A DNA stretch of 64,000 nucleotides from JAJYUU01 sp963822955 (GTDB lineage: Bacteria; Actinomycetota; Actinomycetes; Streptosporangiales; Streptosporangiaceae): positions 744,001 through 808,000 of the forward strand of contig CAWGJS010000007.1 in the NCBI GenBank assembly GCA_963822955.1. The letters run 5' to 3'. Positions 61,986 to 64,000 of the stretch are shown piece after piece (positions within the stretch are counted from its first letter, which is position 1; each line of letters opens with the position of its first letter). A program made the translations under genes and the position numbers. Below the pieces are notes generated by a model, which saw only the letters and a list, made by a program, of their open reading frames with translations, was not told the DNA's origin and searched no databases.

Positions 61986-63260
61986 ATGAAACTCCCGCAG
62001 ACAATCGTCAGCCGACTGCAGCGCACGCTAGCCGATAATTCGGCCACCCCGAACGAGCACGACTCCCGCCACTGGGCGCTACGCCGACCAGGAAAGCGTC
62101 AGGCAGCATTCGGAGTCGCTGCCCTCGCCGCTGCCGGAGTTGTGACCGGCATGGTTCTGAGCTCGACCGGTGGCGCGCAGGGCGTCCAGGACAACCTGAG
62201 CGGGCAGCAAGTCTCCCTCGTTAGCTCCGGCTCCGCTCCGCAGCTGCAGGTGGACGGTAACCATCTGGTCAGCTCTGACGGCCAGAAGGTCGTGCTGCAC
62301 GGCGTGGACCGCTCGGGCACCGAGTTCATGTGCGTTCAGAAGGGCGAGATCTTCGACGGCCCGGTCACCACGGCGTCAATCGACGTCATGAAGGCCAAGG
62401 GGATCGACGTTGTCCGGGTCCCGCTGAACGAGGCCTGCTGGAACGGCGACTCCGACGTCAGCCCTGCCGCCTCCGGTGCCCACTACCGGGACGCAATCAA
62501 GGCCTACGTGAAGCGGCTCAATGACGCCGGCATGAACGTCATCCTCGATCTGCACTGGACCGACGGGACCTACACCGGCCCGGCATCGGCCTGCGTGGAC
62601 GCTACGGCAACCTGCCAGAAGCCGATGCCCGACAAGGCTGAGGCCATCCCGTTCTGGAAGTCGGTAGCCACCACCTTCAAGGGTAACGACAGCGTCATCT
62701 TCGACCTGTTCAACGAGCCCTACCCAGACCAGGCCTACCAGTCCAACACCGCAGAGGCCTGGAACTGCTGGCTGCACGGCGGCAGCGCCTGCCCCGGTTT
62801 CTCCTACCAGGTTGCCGGCATGCAGGACCTGGTGAACGCGGTGCGCTCGACCGGAGCGAACAACGTGCTCATGCTTGGCGGGCTGACCTGGTCCAACGAC
62901 CTGAACGGCTGGCTGGCGCACGAGCCGCACGACCCGGACCACGACCTGGCCGCGTCCTGGCACTCGTACAACTTCAACGCGTGCAGCACGCAGTCATGCT
63001 GGAACAGCCAGATCGCACCGGTCATCGCCAAGGTCCCGCTCATCGCCGGGGAGATTGGCGAGAATGACTGCGCCGACAGCTATGTGGGCCCGCTCATGGC
63101 GTGGCTGAACTCCAAGGGCGCCAGCTTCGTGGCCTGGACCTGGAACAGCGACTTCAACTGCGCCTCCGGCCCGGGTCTGATCACCAACTACAAGGGCGCG
63201 CCCACCGGTATGGGTGCCGGTGTTGAGGCCATGCTGCACAACCTGGCCCAGAAGAGCTAG
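61986..63260 (+). CDS. Secreted GH5 cellulase
   Basis: 424 residues. A basic stretch and hydrophobic segment (about 40-61, AAFGVAALAAAGVVTGMVLS) act as signal or anchor. Family 5 core from about 85: GVDRSGTE, LDLHWTDG, IFDLFNEPYPDQ with general acid Glu244, HSYNFN, IAGEIGEN with nucleophile Glu357, and VAWTWNSDF. Endo-beta-1,4-glucanase is the usual activity. AGGAG is 6 bases before ATG 61986. No carbohydrate-binding module is attached. A strong terminator follows. Confidence 0.93.
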   Translation: MKLPQTIVSRLQRTLADNSATPNEHDSRHWALRRPGKRQAAFGVAALAAAGVVTGMVLSSTGGAQGVQDNLSGQQVSLVSSGSAPQLQVDGNHLVSSDGQKVVLHGVDRSGTEFMCVQKGEIFDGPVTTASIDVMKAKGIDVVRVPLNEACWNGDSDVSPAASGAHYRDAIKAYVKRLNDAGMNVILDLHWTDGTYTGPASACVDATATCQKPMPDKAEAIPFWKSVATTFKGNDSVIFDLFNEPYPDQAYQSNTAEAWNCWLHGGSACPGFSYQVAGMQDLVNAVRSTGANNVLMLGGLTWSNDLNGWLAHEPHDPDHDLAASWHSYNFNACSTQSCWNSQIAPVIAKVPLIAGEIGENDCADSYVGPLMAWLNSKGASFVAWTWNSDFNCASGPGLITNYKGAPTGMGAGVEAMLHNLAQKS

Positions 63261-63301
63261 CGACCCGCGCCCTGGCCCTCCACAAGGGGCAAGAATGCGA
63301 A

Positions 63302-63340
63302 AGGGCGGTGGCGGCACGACGTGCCGCCACCGCCCTCTTT
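63302..63340 (+). terminator. Strong hairpin terminator after the GH5 gene
   Basis: AGGGCGGTGGCGGCAC (63302-63317) and its exact complement (63321-63336) form a 16-bp stem with a 3-base loop, followed by CTTT. It closes the polysaccharide locus; being palindromic it can also stop transcription from the IS110 side. Confidence 0.9.
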
Positions 63341-63477
63341 CGTGTTTGCACGCGGCGACAATAGCCGGGACGAGCGAAAGACATCCCAGGAGCTGTAACG
63401 AAACTTGGGGACGCCAGCTGACGCGCGGCAGCGCCGGCGGAGTCGGCTCGTGCGTCCGCCGGTGAGCTGGCTAACGG

Positions 63478-64000
63478 TCAGGCGGCCTGGGCTGGTGGCG
63501 GGCTGCCGTCGCCGGGCGGAGTCAGGGTGACGTGGTAGCCGAGCCGTGCGAGGGCCTGCTGGTGGTGTCGGATGAGGTGCTCGTGGTTGCGGGCGTCGCG
63601 GCGGTCGTAGTAGTCGGCGCCGGCCTCGGCGTAGTCGGCGTCATATGTCATAACTGCCCAGGCGATGCACAGCAGGGTGTGAGCGACGGCGGTGGCGGCT
63701 TTCTTCTCATGGCCGCGGCCGAACCGGCGGGCCAGCCGGCGGAACCGGGCGCCGGGCCGGGTCGCGGTGCGGCCCACGGTCCAGGCCGACTCGGTCAGCG
63801 CGGCGCGCAGGTGCTGGTTGCCCTTGCGGGCGGCGGCGTGCTTGCGCTTGCCGGCCGACTCGTTGTCGCCGGGCGCCAGCCCGGCCCAGGCGGCCAGCCG
63901 GGCCGCGGTGGCGAACCGGCGCATGTCGCCGCCGGTCTCGGCGACGATCACCTGCGCGGTGCGGGGCCCGATGCCGGGGATGGTGACCAGCCGGGCGATC
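63478..64000 (-). CDS. IS110 family transposase, C-terminal part (cut by window end)
   Basis: The frame is open through the right edge: VTIPGIGPRTAQVIVAETGG is the helix-hairpin-helix-like Transposase_20 start, FATAARLAAWAGLAPGDNES and GKRKHAAARKGNQHLRAALTE the catalytic-serine core region, and HRHHQQALARLGYHV-like residues the end. IS110 elements move as circles without terminal inverted repeats or large target duplications. The N-terminal RuvC-like DEDD part is outside the window. About 217 bp lie between it and the cellulase, including the terminator. Confidence 0.92.
   Translation of the reverse strand, partial: IARLVTIPGIGPRTAQVIVAETGGDMRRFATAARLAAWAGLAPGDNESAGKRKHAAARKGNQHLRAALTESAWTVGRTATRPGARFRRLARRFGRGHEKKAATAVAHTLLCIAWAVMTYDADYAEAGADYYDRRDARNHEHLIRHHQQALARLGYHVTLTPPGDGSPPPAQAA

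Noticed and set aside
1..64000. tRNA or rRNA genes
   Set aside because: No T-loop GTTCGANTC stem pattern with a matching acceptor was found by eye; a tRNAscan run would settle this.

Overview
The window reads as chromosomal DNA of a high-GC actinomycete. Indicators are strong GC bias at third codon positions, many GTG starts, four-base ATGA/GTGA gene overlaps, and the actinobacterial order recG-rsmD-coaD-DUF177-rpmF-rnc-mutM-acyP-smc followed by ftsY and ffh-rpsP-khpA-rimM-trmD-rplS-lepB-rnhB-DUF2469-yraN. F420 biosynthesis (cofC/fbiD), a MacS/MacR two-component pair, DUF222-HNH and DUF1707 proteins point the same way. The genus cannot be fixed from sequence alone; a soil member of Streptosporangiales or a neighbouring order is my guess.

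Layout. 1-3.7 kb: a MerR regulator, then an ATP-grasp ligase and an FAD/NAD(P) oxidoreductase that look like a small biosynthetic pair. 3.7-13.8 kb (minus strand): manA, then the translation and protein-export block yraN to ffh. 14.0-15.2 kb: a bacterial nitric oxide synthase placed between ffh and ftsY, the two halves of the SRP pathway. 15.2-27.4 kb (minus): ftsY, smc, DNA repair, ribosome and CoA genes up to recG. 27.5-34.8 kb: rpmB, thiD, a membrane-anchored CBM2-like protein, thiL, a stand-alone Lrp ligand domain, cofC, plsC, gpsA, ddl. 35-40.3 kb: hupB and the pntAA-pntAB-pntB transhydrogenase, then an FHA-HTH protein. 40.4-52.4 kb: accessory genes (DUF222-HNH, DUF1707, pirin, secreted GH25-ricin protein, MacS/MacR, DksA-like protein, Gfo/Idh dehydrogenase, a large LuxR regulator). 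52.4-53.5 kb: about 1.1 kb without a convincing gene. 53.5-63.3 kb: a cell-surface polysaccharide locus. 63.5 kb to the end: a partial IS110 transposase.

The best candidate for an undescribed system is 53.5-63.3 kb. It combines a cellulose-synthase-like GT2, a GT39-type membrane glycosyltransferase, a membrane-anchored multi-Ig-like protein, an unknown protein, a PAS histidine kinase with its LuxR response regulator, a lipoprotein GH8 glucanase of the BcsZ type and a secreted GH5 cellulase. I infer regulated synthesis, trimming and remodelling of a beta-glucan-like exopolymer, without recognisable BcsB or PilZ parts.

Two sequence-level patterns stand out. First, short tandem repeats (15-18 bp) sit exactly at the 3' ends of four convergent gene pairs, and similar short repeats extend the C-terminal tails of rpsP, hupB, pntAB and the HNH gene. 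Second, at least three otherwise intact genes (smc, acyP, GH25-ricin protein) are each broken by one single-base indel, two of them in short G/C runs, so either the assembly has errors or these genes are freshly damaged.
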